From: Tumebacillus amylolyticus
GTDB taxonomy: Bacteria > Bacillota > Bacilli > Tumebacillales > Tumebacillaceae
DNA length: 64,000 nucleotides
Reading direction: 5' to 3'
Assembly: GCF_016722965.1 (NCBI RefSeq)
Contig: NZ_JAEQNB010000004.1
Location: 396,091 to 460,090 of the forward strand
Shown here: positions 16,658-23,926 of the stretch, in pieces
Layout of the letters: every line of letters starts with the position of its first letter
How positions within the stretch are numbered: position 1 is the first letter of the stretch
Made by a program: the position numbers and the translations under genes
The notes under the pieces: generated by a model
What the model was told of the DNA's origin: nothing
What the model saw: only the letters and a program-made list of their open reading frames with translations
Database searches by the model: none

Positions 16658-17788
16658 TCACTGCTCCTTATTGTTGCAGATTCTGTAAACCGTCGCCTTG
16701 GATGAACCAGTCAATTCCGCAATAACTGAGTAAGTAAAAATTTTTGGATCTAAATTTCTCAGGAAATCTACCCTATCCTCTAAATTGTAGTTCGACAGAT
16801 CTTTTCTACGTGCTAGTGTATCTAATGAGTACACCGTGCTAAAGAAGAATTCAGTAACTTCAGAGGCTGATTTTATTTCCCTATCATTAATTATAGCTTC
16901 TCTTCTAGCATTAATACAGATTTCTTTTATCGCAGCACCTGAAAGTTCTCTAAATATCGATGCTAGTAAATTGACTTCTTTTTCATTTAGTTCTTTGAGT
17001 GTTTCAGAAATAATTGTGTACCTAGAACGGTAGTCCGGTTTCTCCATGTGTATTTTAAGTGAAAACCTGCGCCAAATCGCAGGATCAAGAAGTCCTTCAT
17101 GGTTTGTAGCCGCAACAAGAATGCTTCCGTTATCTAAAGAGTCGATATTTTGCAGAAGACTATTTACAACTCTTTTTAGCTCACCTAATTCATTAGCATC
17201 ATCCCGATGTTTAGCAACTGCATCAAATTCATCGAAGAAAAGGATACATTGATTATTTTTTGCATACTCAAAATAGTTTCGAATATTTTTAGCTGTATTA
17301 CCTAAGAATGAGGAAATCAAACTATCAAGTCTTGCGATCACTATCGGGAGTCCTAATGCCTTTGATAAATTTTTAGCCAGAAGGGTCTTTCCGCAACCAG
17401 GAGCTCCATACAATAGCATGGTGTTGGGGGGAGTAATGCCTTCCACAATTAGTTTATCCCTTTTCTGGTAGAGCGTTATGAACCTATCAACGTATTCTTG
17501 AACAGAAACATTTAAAACGATGGTTTCATTAATCTCATCGGGCAAAATGATTTCCCCAAGCTGTAGGCGAGACTCTTGATCAAACGGTAACTTTGTGGAC
17601 GCGGTACTCGCATGCATCAAAACACCTGGAGTATTGGATTCAAGAAGTTGTATTATTTTATTTGCGAGTTTCTCATTACCATTTTTCGATAGCTTATCAA
17701 CAAGTAATCTTGAATATCCAATTACTTTTTGGTTGTCAAGCTTCAAGGAGAATTCAATTATTTTTAATAGTTCAAACGAGTTTTCCAC
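16658..17788 (-). CDS. AAA+ ATPase with C-terminal HTH (IetA-like)
   Basis: 376-aa ATPase, GTG start 17788 after AAAGGTGTGG. The N-terminal ~100 residues are helical. The AAA+ core has Walker A GAPGCGKTLLAKN (about residues 130-142), Walker B ILFFDEFDAVA (about 188-198), sensor-1 region LVAATNHEGLLDPAIWRRF with an arginine-finger-like RR, and a helical lid. This is the FtsH/SpoVK-like ATPase type. Unusually, the last ~25 residues (YSVIAELTGSSKATVYRICN) read as a helix-turn-helix. The gene sits upstream of the subtilase and has its own promoter flanked by an inverted repeat. The likely role is regulator or unfoldase partner of the protease, in which IetA restrains or feeds IetS. Confidence 0.8.
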   Translation of the reverse strand: MENSFELLKIIEFSLKLDNQKVIGYSRLLVDKLSKNGNEKLANKIIQLLESNTPGVLMHASTASTKLPFDQESRLQLGEIILPDEINETIVLNVSVQEYVDRFITLYQKRDKLIVEGITPPNTMLLYGAPGCGKTLLAKNLSKALGLPIVIARLDSLISSFLGNTAKNIRNYFEYAKNNQCILFFDEFDAVAKHRDDANELGELKRVVNSLLQNIDSLDNGSILVAATNHEGLLDPAIWRRFSLKIHMEKPDYRSRYTIISETLKELNEKEVNLLASIFRELSGAAIKEICINARREAIINDREIKSASEVTEFFFSTVYSLDTLARRKDLSNYNLEDRVDFLRNLDPKIFTYSVIAELTGSSKATVYRICNNKEQ

Positions 17789-17814
17789 GGAAATACCACA
17801 CCTTTCTAGTTTCT

Positions 17815-17844
17815 ATAATACCGAAAAATATACCGTAATAACAA
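17815..17844 (-). promoter_or_regulatory. Promoter of the ATPase-protease cassette
   Basis: Reading the minus strand: -35 TTGTTA (complement of 17839-17844), 18-bp spacer, -10 TATTAT (complement of 17815-17820), about 27 bp before the GTG start at 17788. Good match to a sigma-A promoter. Confidence 0.65.
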
Positions 17845-17864
17845 GGAAAAATTAAGGTATTACG
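17834..17864. promoter_or_regulatory. Inverted repeat over the -35 of the cassette promoter (candidate operator)
   Basis: CGTAATA (17834-17840) and TATTACG (17858-17864) form a perfect 7-bp inverted repeat with a 17-bp gap, one arm lying on the -35 element; a related half-site (GGTATTAT on the minus strand) overlaps the -10. It would suit repression by a DNA-binding protein, possibly the HTH tail of the ATPase. Confidence 0.5.
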
Positions 17865-17945
17865 AAAAAAATGACGATATTTTGGAACAAAGGTAATGCT
17901 TTTTGAAACGACAAGACCGTGTCAAGTTATGTGTCCTATTTTCTA

Positions 17946-18103
17946 ATGATCTCTGAACTAGAAAACCCACTGACCACAGAGATGTGGAGCAAGGTGGTTT
18001 GCGCTTGTGCTGCCGCGTGCAGTTCCTGAAGCAGACGGAGAAGGGGAACTTGCGGATCGCGACGTTCCGCGGCGTTCTGTTTGGCTGGCAGCCGGAGGTT
18101 TGA
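17946..18103 (+). pseudogene. Broken small ORF at the prophage/host junction
   Basis: An ATG at 17946 opens a coding-looking frame (MISELENPLTTEMWSKVV) that stops after 27 codons. Another frame, open from 17957, gives a convincing C-terminal piece (GGLRLCCRVQFLKQTEKG … FRGVLFGWQPEV) ending at TGA 18101-18103, followed by a terminator. Together they look like one short gene of about 50 residues split by a frameshift, or the 3' remnant of a gene interrupted by the mobile DNA. Base composition matches the host side rather than the AT-rich cassette. I do not recognise the protein. Confidence 0.45.
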
Positions 18104-18116
18104 ATTGCGTAGAATA

Positions 18117-18147
18117 GCCACCCAGTAAATTTGATGGGTGGCTTTCT
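18117..18147 (+). terminator. Intrinsic terminator after the broken ORF
   Basis: GCCACCC / GGGTGGC stem with a 12-nt loop followed by a short T-rich run. Confidence 0.7.
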
Positions 18148-18231
18148 CTAATTCTCTTGATCGAGAATCCGAATTTTTCTTTGTGAGCACTGGAAAATTG
18201 AAAAGGCCACCCGCTGCCGGATGACCTTTGT

Positions 18232-18257
18232 GCCCGCACCAATCAGACGGGCTTTTC
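18232..18257 (+). terminator. Weak terminator-like hairpin
   Basis: GCCCG / CGGGC stem with an 11-nt loop followed by TTTT, in the gap before hepS. Confidence 0.4.
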
Positions 18258-18282
18258 TTGAGAGATTTTTGCGAACAAAAAT

Positions 18283-18330
18283 GCTAACGTAATTGCTAAC
18301 CAAACAGGGAATGCTAACATGAACGCTAAC
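18283..18330. repeat. Four GCTAAC direct repeats in two 12-bp-spaced pairs
   Basis: GCTAAC occurs at 18283, 18295, 18313 and 18325, i.e. two pairs of 12-bp spacing repeated after 30 bp; the longer shared unit is ATGCTAAC. Such arrays near a prophage end are typical of integrase arm-type or excisionase sites. The rest of the 17.9-18.5 kb gap holds only the broken ORF, two hairpins and a promoter. Confidence 0.55.
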
Positions 18331-18441
18331 ATAACCTACTTAGAAAAAACTGTTTTAGATGATCTAGGCGGTTCTAACCACCCGAAAAACCCAAAGAAAA
18401 TAAGGAAGAATTATTTTAGGTGGTGCAGGATGGGAGTGTAA

Positions 18442-18450
18442 TGTTATACT
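18442..18450 (+). promoter_or_regulatory. Extended -10 promoter for the hepS operon
   Basis: TGTTATACT (TGn plus TATACT) lies 77 bp before the hepS start. No good -35 is visible, which extended -10 promoters tolerate. Confidence 0.5.
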
Positions 18451-18526
18451 AATTCCGACGAAACAGTTTTGCTACAGATGTGTCGTTTTTTCTATGTGTG
18501 GGAGTCCGTCCTAGTAGGAGTTGGAA

Positions 18527-19426
18527 ATGGTGCAAGTACAACATAGAACCGATCTGCAACTTGAAACAGAACGGGAAGTCCGGACGAAGATCTATCAGGA
18601 GATGGAACACCCCTATCTGTCGCGTTGGATGCAAGCGCCGGTTCTTGAGTCGTTGCAGTTGATCCTCGCAACGGCTATGGCGCGTGCGACCTCTCTGTCT
18701 GTCGCGGAGCGCGATGCGATCGTCGCGACGCTGATGCTGATCTATCACGGGTTGGCCGTTCATGATGAGATTGAGGAGTACTCGGCCCGCGAGGACGAGC
18801 GCTACCGTCAACTCGGCGTGTTGGCAGGGGTTTTCTATTCGAGTAAATACTACCGTCTGTTGGCGGATGCGGGGCGGGTCGATTTGGTCGGCACGTTCGC
18901 ACAGGCCATTCAGGCGATCAATGAGGCCAAGGCAGAACTCGAGCGTGACAAGCTCGACTTCACGATGACGCCGGGCCGTTGGATGGAGTTGCAAGAGACG
19001 ATTCACGGAGCTCTGCTGCACACGCTGCGCAGAACGTTCGTGGGAGGCCTTGCACATTGGGAGGATATCGTCACTCATTTGGTTCGTGCCACGATTCTGT
19101 CGAAAGCGTGGCAGCAAGCACCGAAGCTGCCGGTCACCCGCACGTTGGCGAACTTGACGCTCTGGCAACAAGCAAGCGGCGAGGAACGCAAATGGTGGAA
19201 GCAACTGGTCGCGGGCAAAGTGCAGGACCACAACAAACTCGTGTCCCTCCATGTGAAATATGGCACATCTTCAACTCTCTTCCAGCAAGCAGAGGATGAG
19301 ATCGGGACGGTGGAACACGCAGTTTTGTTGGCCGATACGCCCGAACTCTTGGAGGAGTTGCGCGTGGTGTTCGACCAACTCACGGAAGTTCAACCGATCG
19401 CACGACGCCTCGGCGAGGAAGCGTAA
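18527..19426 (+). CDS. hepS: Heptaprenyl diphosphate synthase component I
   Basis: 299-aa small, non-catalytic subunit that joins HepT to make the C35 side chain of menaquinone-7 from farnesyl-PP and isopentenyl-PP. ATG 18527 is 6 bp after TAGGAG; TTG 18521 abuts that site. The segment 'ATAMARATSLSVAERDAIVATLMLIYHGLAVHDEIEEY' matches the HEPPP-synthase subunit 1 family; no DDxxD motif is present, as expected. In Bacillus the order is folE-mtrB-hepS-menG-hepT-ndk; here the prophage lies where folE/mtrB would be expected. Confidence 0.85.
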   Translation: MVQVQHRTDLQLETEREVRTKIYQEMEHPYLSRWMQAPVLESLQLILATAMARATSLSVAERDAIVATLMLIYHGLAVHDEIEEYSAREDERYRQLGVLAGVFYSSKYYRLLADAGRVDLVGTFAQAIQAINEAKAELERDKLDFTMTPGRWMELQETIHGALLHTLRRTFVGGLAHWEDIVTHLVRATILSKAWQQAPKLPVTRTLANLTLWQQASGEERKWWKQLVAGKVQDHNKLVSLHVKYGTSSTLFQQAEDEIGTVEHAVLLADTPELLEELRVVFDQLTEVQPIARRLGEEA

Positions 19427-19440
19427 GGAGCGCAGCAACT

Positions 19441-20172
19441 ATGGATAAAGCAAACTTTCAAAGCAAGGAAGAGAAAGTCCATTACGTGTTTGAACATATC
19501 GCCAAGCGTTATGACTTGATGAACTCCGTGCTTTCCGGCGGGTTCCATAAGCGCTGGCGCAAAGTCACCATGCAAAAAATGAACGTCCAACCCGGCCAGT
19601 CTGCCATCGATGTCTGTTCGGGCACCGGCGACTGGGCGGTTTCTTTGGCGCAAGCGGTCGGACCGACGGGCAAGGTAGTAGGTCTCGACTTTTCGCAGGA
19701 GATGCTGCGCTATTCGTATCCGAAGATCGAAGCGGCGGGCGTGCAGAAGCAAACTTCGATGATTCACGGCAACGCGATGGACTTGCCCTATGAGGACGAC
19801 ACGTTCCATTTCGCGACCAACGGGTTTGCGTTGCGCAACGTGCCGGATGTCCGCACGGTTCTCGCCGAGATGAAGCGCGTGGTCAAGCCGGGCGGTCTCG
19901 TCGTTTCGCTGGAGTTGAACAAGCCGGTCTGGAAACCTTTCCGGGCTTTGTACTTTTTCTATTTTTACAAGATTTTGCCAATGATTGGCAACTTGGCATC
20001 CCGAGATGGCATTTCCTATTCGTGGTTGCCTGAATCGCTGACCAACTTTCCGGATCAGCAAGCTTTGAAAAAAATCTTCGAAGACGTCGGTCTTGTGGAC
20101 GTGCAAGTGACGAACTTCTTCGGCGGGATCTGCGCTCTGCACATCGGACGCAAGCCCCAAGAGCAAGAATAG
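19441..20172 (+). CDS. menG: Demethylmenaquinone methyltransferase
   Basis: 243-aa class I SAM-dependent C-methyltransferase (MenG/UbiE) that performs the last step, demethylmenaquinone to menaquinone. The SAM site is DVCSGTGDWAV (about residues 57-67) and the family phrases are FATNGFALRNVPDVRTVLAEMKRVVKPGG and the N-terminal HYVFEHIAKRYDLMNSVLS. It sits in the operon between hepS and the futalosine-pathway genes, 14 bp after hepS, so ring, tail and methylation genes are co-transcribed. Confidence 0.95.
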   Translation: MDKANFQSKEEKVHYVFEHIAKRYDLMNSVLSGGFHKRWRKVTMQKMNVQPGQSAIDVCSGTGDWAVSLAQAVGPTGKVVGLDFSQEMLRYSYPKIEAAGVQKQTSMIHGNAMDLPYEDDTFHFATNGFALRNVPDVRTVLAEMKRVVKPGGLVVSLELNKPVWKPFRALYFFYFYKILPMIGNLASRDGISYSWLPESLTNFPDQQALKKIFEDVGLVDVQVTNFFGGICALHIGRKPQEQE

Positions 20173-20174
20173 AT

Positions 20175-20792
20175 TTGGCATCTAAAAAGGAATATGTCGT
20201 CGGGATGACGGGTGCGTCGGGGGCGGTCTATGCGATTCGCCTCGTGCAAGAACTTTGCAAAAACGACGCGCACCGCGTCCACCTCGTGCTGACAGACGCC
20301 GTCTACCAAGTGTTTAACTTGGAGATGGGCTGGCCTGTCCCGCACGGGGATCGGGAGTCGATTCCGAACTGGTTTGACATACCGGAGTCGGCGGATCTGC
20401 ACGTCCATGCGCCGCGCGACTACGGAGCGCCGATTGCCAGCGGCTCGCATTTGACCGAAGGGATGATCGTCATCCCGTGCTCGATGGGCACGTTGTCGGC
20501 GATTGCGAGCGGGGCGTCCGACAATCTGTTGGAACGGGCGGCCGATACGCATCTCAAAGAGGGTCGACCGTTGATCCTCGTGCCGCGCGAGACGCCTTTT
20601 AACAAAATCCATCTGAAAAATATGCTCGCCTGCGCCGAAGCCGGCGCCCGAATCGTTCCGGCGATGCCGGGGTTCTACCACCGTCCGCAGACGATGGAAG
20701 ACTTGATCGATTTCGTGGTCGGCAAAGCGCTGGACGCTTTGCACGTTGAGCATTCGCTGTTCCGCCGTTGGGGCGATCGCGAGCAGGAGTAA
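20175..20792 (+). CDS. ubiX: UbiX-family flavin prenyltransferase
   Basis: 205-aa enzyme that makes prenylated FMN, the cofactor of UbiD-type decarboxylases. TTG start 20175 lies two bases after menG. The flavoprotein N-terminus VGMTGASGAVYAIRLVQEL, the 'VIPCSMGTLSAIASGASDNLLERAADTHLKEGR' core and PRETPFNKIHLKNM are diagnostic. In futalosine-pathway organisms a UbiX/UbiD pair is thought to decarboxylate dihydroxynaphthoate-type intermediates, which fits its place between menG and mqnE. The partner UbiD is not in this window. Confidence 0.9.
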   Translation: MASKKEYVVGMTGASGAVYAIRLVQELCKNDAHRVHLVLTDAVYQVFNLEMGWPVPHGDRESIPNWFDIPESADLHVHAPRDYGAPIASGSHLTEGMIVIPCSMGTLSAIASGASDNLLERAADTHLKEGRPLILVPRETPFNKIHLKNMLACAEAGARIVPAMPGFYHRPQTMEDLIDFVVGKALDALHVEHSLFRRWGDREQE

Positions 20793-20815
20793 GTTGGGGG
20801 AGGAGAGAGGTTTTT

Positions 20816-21979
20816 ATGGAAATCATCGGTGCGAACCACCCATTGGCCGACATCTGGGCCAAAGTACAACGCGAAGAACGACTGACGTTTGACGACGGGG
20901 TGCGCCTCATGAATTCGAACGACCTGGCGTCGCTCGGATACATGGCGAACTTTGTGCGTGAGAAGAAACACGGAGATAAAACCTTCTTCAACACCAACCG
21001 TCACATCAACCCGACGAACATCTGCCAGACTCTGTGCGACTTCTGCGCATTCGGCGTCCGTATGAAGGACCCGAACGCGTACACGATGACGATCGAGGAA
21101 ATCGAGCATCGCATCGACATGATTACCCCGGATGCGACCGAGGTACACATCGTCGGTGGGAACAACCCGTCGCTCAAGCTGGATTATTATGAAAACATCC
21201 TGCGTTTGGTCAAGCAAAAACGCCCGGAACTGCACGTGAAAGCGTTCACCGGCGTTGAGATCGACCATTTCACCCGCGTGAACAAATTGAGCGTCGGGGA
21301 AGTGCTTGACCGTTTGATCGATGCAGGTCTTGACTCCATGCCGGGCGGTGGCGCGGAGATTTTTGCCGAGGAGCCGCGCTCGATCATCTGCGACCACAAG
21401 ACCACGGCGGAACGCTGGTTGGAAGTGCATGAGTACGTTCACAACCGCGGGTTGCGCACGAACTGCACGATGCTCTACAACCATGTGGAGAGCACCGAAG
21501 ACCGTGTGGACCATATGATGCGTCTGCGCGATCTGCAAGATCGTACCGGCGGGTTCCAAACGTTCATCCCGCTCTCTTGGCACCCGGACAACACCGTCCT
21601 GATCGAGAAGTACCCGCATCTGGGCTGGTCGACCGGCTTTGACGATCTGCGTGTTGTCGCAGTGGCACGCCTGTTCCTCGACAACATCGACCATATCAAG
21701 ACCTATTGGATGCAAGTCGGGGATGCCGTTGCACAGACCGCGCTCTGGTACGGTGCGGACGATCTCGACGGCAACGTGGTGGAGGAAAAAATCTACCATG
21801 CAGCCGGTTCCAAAAACTCGCAAGGCATGACCAAGCTCGATCTGGTCAAATTGATCCGTGAAGCGGGCCGTCAACCGGTCGAGCGCGACACCCTGTACAA
21901 CGTTGTGAACACGGAGTTCCCGGATACGTCGGTTGAGATCAACTCGCAAAACGACGTCGAAGAACTGACGGTGCTCTAA
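20816..21979 (+). CDS. mqnE: Aminofutalosine synthase (radical SAM)
   Basis: 387-aa radical SAM enzyme of the futalosine menaquinone pathway; it joins the MqnA product to SAM to give aminofutalosine. ATG 20816 follows GGAGGAGAGAGG. The cluster motif is CQTLCDFC (CxxxCxxC, about residue 71) after NRHINPTNI. The two radical SAM enzymes here are distinguished by length, by the 'GVEIDHFTRVNKLSVGEVL' region, and by the order mqnE-mqnA-mqnC. It is the gene immediately before MqnA, whose product it uses. Confidence 0.88.
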   Translation: MEIIGANHPLADIWAKVQREERLTFDDGVRLMNSNDLASLGYMANFVREKKHGDKTFFNTNRHINPTNICQTLCDFCAFGVRMKDPNAYTMTIEEIEHRIDMITPDATEVHIVGGNNPSLKLDYYENILRLVKQKRPELHVKAFTGVEIDHFTRVNKLSVGEVLDRLIDAGLDSMPGGGAEIFAEEPRSIICDHKTTAERWLEVHEYVHNRGLRTNCTMLYNHVESTEDRVDHMMRLRDLQDRTGGFQTFIPLSWHPDNTVLIEKYPHLGWSTGFDDLRVVAVARLFLDNIDHIKTYWMQVGDAVAQTALWYGADDLDGNVVEEKIYHAAGSKNSQGMTKLDLVKLIREAGRQPVERDTLYNVVNTEFPDTSVEINSQNDVEELTVL

Positions 21980-21980
21980 T

Positions 21981-22823
21981 ATGGGCGAGATCGGCACCGA
22001 CCTCCTGCGCATCGGGCAGATCAAGTTCACCAATGCGCTTCCGATCTGCCATTTCATCGACCGCAGTTCCCCTCATCATACGTTTTTGCCGGGCGCGCCT
22101 TCTGAGCTGAATGCTTGGTTGGCAGACGGTACGATTGATGCGGGGTTGGTTTCCTCGTTTGCCTACGCGCAGTTGGCGGATGACTTCGTCGCGTTGCGCG
22201 GTCTTTCCGTGTCATCGCGGGGTCCCGTCGGTTCGATTTTTCTGTTCAGCAAGCGGCCGCTTGAGGAATTGAGCGGGAGTACGGTGTCGCTGACTTCACA
22301 CTCGGCGTCGAGTGTGAATCTGTTGCGCATCTTACTCGGGGAAATCGGCGTGCAGGACGTGAACTATGTCACGGAGGAACCTCATCTGCACGAGATGTTA
22401 AAAAGCGCAGATGCGGCGTTGCTGATCGCCGACCATGCGTTGCGTGAGTCGGTGCTTGATCACGGGTTGTACATGTACGATCTCGGAGAGGAATGGCACA
22501 ACCGCACCGGACATTCGATGACGTTTGCGGTGTGTGCCGTTCCGAAGCGTTTGGTGAAGGAACACCCGGACAAAGCGCGCGCCATCCAGAAGTTGTTCTT
22601 GGAAGGCAAGCGCAAGGGAACCGCCGACATGGAGTCGGTGATTGAGGCTGCGATTGAAATGATGGGCCAGACGAAGGATTTCTGGCGCGATTACTTTGGC
22701 AAGTTAATACACGATTTGGATGATGAGTTGGCGGTGGGTGCCAATGCGTACTTTGACGCAGCCTACCGTCATGGACTCTTGGCCAAACCGGTCAAGCTTG
22801 AATTGTGGGGTGACGAATCATGA
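21981..22823 (+). CDS. mqnA: Chorismate dehydratase
   Basis: 280-aa periplasmic-binding-protein-fold enzyme that dehydrates chorismate to 3-enolpyruvylbenzoate, the first committed step of the futalosine pathway. The N-terminal LRIGQIKFTNALPICHF, the 'LADGTIDAGLVSSFAYAQLADDF' hinge and 'SSRGPVGSIFLFSKRPLEEL' are typical of MqnA. It starts one base after mqnE and overlaps mqnC by 4 bp. Its substrate is made by AroC, encoded about 18 kb downstream. Confidence 0.93.
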   Translation: MGEIGTDLLRIGQIKFTNALPICHFIDRSSPHHTFLPGAPSELNAWLADGTIDAGLVSSFAYAQLADDFVALRGLSVSSRGPVGSIFLFSKRPLEELSGSTVSLTSHSASSVNLLRILLGEIGVQDVNYVTEEPHLHEMLKSADAALLIADHALRESVLDHGLYMYDLGEEWHNRTGHSMTFAVCAVPKRLVKEHPDKARAIQKLFLEGKRKGTADMESVIEAAIEMMGQTKDFWRDYFGKLIHDLDDELAVGANAYFDAAYRHGLLAKPVKLELWGDES

Positions 22824-23914
22824 GTTTTGTAAACACGAAAACCACGAAGTTGGATGAAGTGTTGGATAAAGCGTTGCAAGGCGAACGTCTGACCTTGGAA
22901 GACGGTCTGGTGTTGTACGACAGCCATGATCTGGTCAAACTCGGGTGGGTTGCGAACGAGATTCGCAAGAAGCACAACCCGGAGAATATGGCGACGTTCG
23001 TCATCAACCGCAACATCAACTACACCAACGTCTGTGATACGTATTGCCGCTTCTGCGCGTTCTATCGCGGAGAGAAGTCTCCGGATGCGTACTTGCTGTC
23101 GGACGAAGTGATTTTTGACAAGATCCAAGAGCTGGTTGACTTGGGCGGCACCGAAGTGCTGATGCAGGGCGGCACCCATCCGGGTCTGCCGTTCACGTAC
23201 TACACCGACTTGCTGCGCAAGATCAAGCAAAAGTTCCCGAAGATCACCATGCACTCGTTCTCGGCTGCCGAGATCTGGAAGATGGTTGAAGTTTCGAACG
23301 GGCTGTCGCTTGAGCAAGTCATGCGCGAATTGCAAGCGGCGGGTCTGGACTCGCTGCCGGGCGGCGGCGCCGAGATTCTCGACGACCGTACCCGTCTGCG
23401 CATCTCGAAGCTCAAAGAGTCTTGGACGAAGTGGATGGACGTTCACGATGTCGCACAGCGAATCGGCATGAACACCACCGCGACGATGGTCATCGGCTTC
23501 GGGGAAACCTACGAAGAGCGCATCATGCACTTCCTGCGCGTTCGTGACCAGCAAGACAAAACCGGGAAGTTCACGGCGTTCATCTCGTGGACCTACCAGC
23601 CGGACAACACGGCGCTCAAGGGCACCCGTGCCACGGCGGTGGAGTACCTCAAGAACACCGCGATCTCGCGGATACTGATCGACAACATCAAGAACTTCCA
23701 AGCCTCCTGGGTCACGATGGGTCCGAAGATCGGGCAGTTGGCGTTGGAATACGGTTGCAACGACATGGGTTCGACGATGCTCGAAGAGAACGTCGTGTCG
23801 GCAGCCGGTGCTCACAACCGCATGAACACGAAGCAACTGATCGACGTCATCCAAGACGCAGGTCGAGTGGCCGCGCAACGTGATACGCAGTACAACATTC
23901 TGAACGTTTTCTAA
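22820..23914 (+). CDS. mqnC: Dehypoxanthine futalosine cyclase (radical SAM)
   Basis: 364-aa radical SAM enzyme that cyclises dehypoxanthine futalosine. Cluster motif CDTYCRFC (about residue 72) after NRNINYTNV; further family phrases are GGTEVLMQGGTHPGLPF, LDSLPGGGAEIL and FISWTYQPDNTALKG. ATG 22820 overlaps the mqnA stop. MqnB (futalosine hydrolase) and MqnD are not found here, so they must lie elsewhere or be replaced by a nucleosidase. Confidence 0.93.
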   Translation: MSFVNTKTTKLDEVLDKALQGERLTLEDGLVLYDSHDLVKLGWVANEIRKKHNPENMATFVINRNINYTNVCDTYCRFCAFYRGEKSPDAYLLSDEVIFDKIQELVDLGGTEVLMQGGTHPGLPFTYYTDLLRKIKQKFPKITMHSFSAAEIWKMVEVSNGLSLEQVMRELQAAGLDSLPGGGAEILDDRTRLRISKLKESWTKWMDVHDVAQRIGMNTTATMVIGFGETYEERIMHFLRVRDQQDKTGKFTAFISWTYQPDNTALKGTRATAVEYLKNTAISRILIDNIKNFQASWVTMGPKIGQLALEYGCNDMGSTMLEENVVSAAGAHNRMNTKQLIDVIQDAGRVAAQRDTQYNILNVF

Positions 23915-23926
23915 GGTGGATTTTTG

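Noticed and set aside
18283..18330. GCTAAC repeats as a CRISPR array
   Set aside because: The repeats are only 6-8 bp with 4-12 bp gaps and no cas genes; the arrangement fits protein-binding sites.
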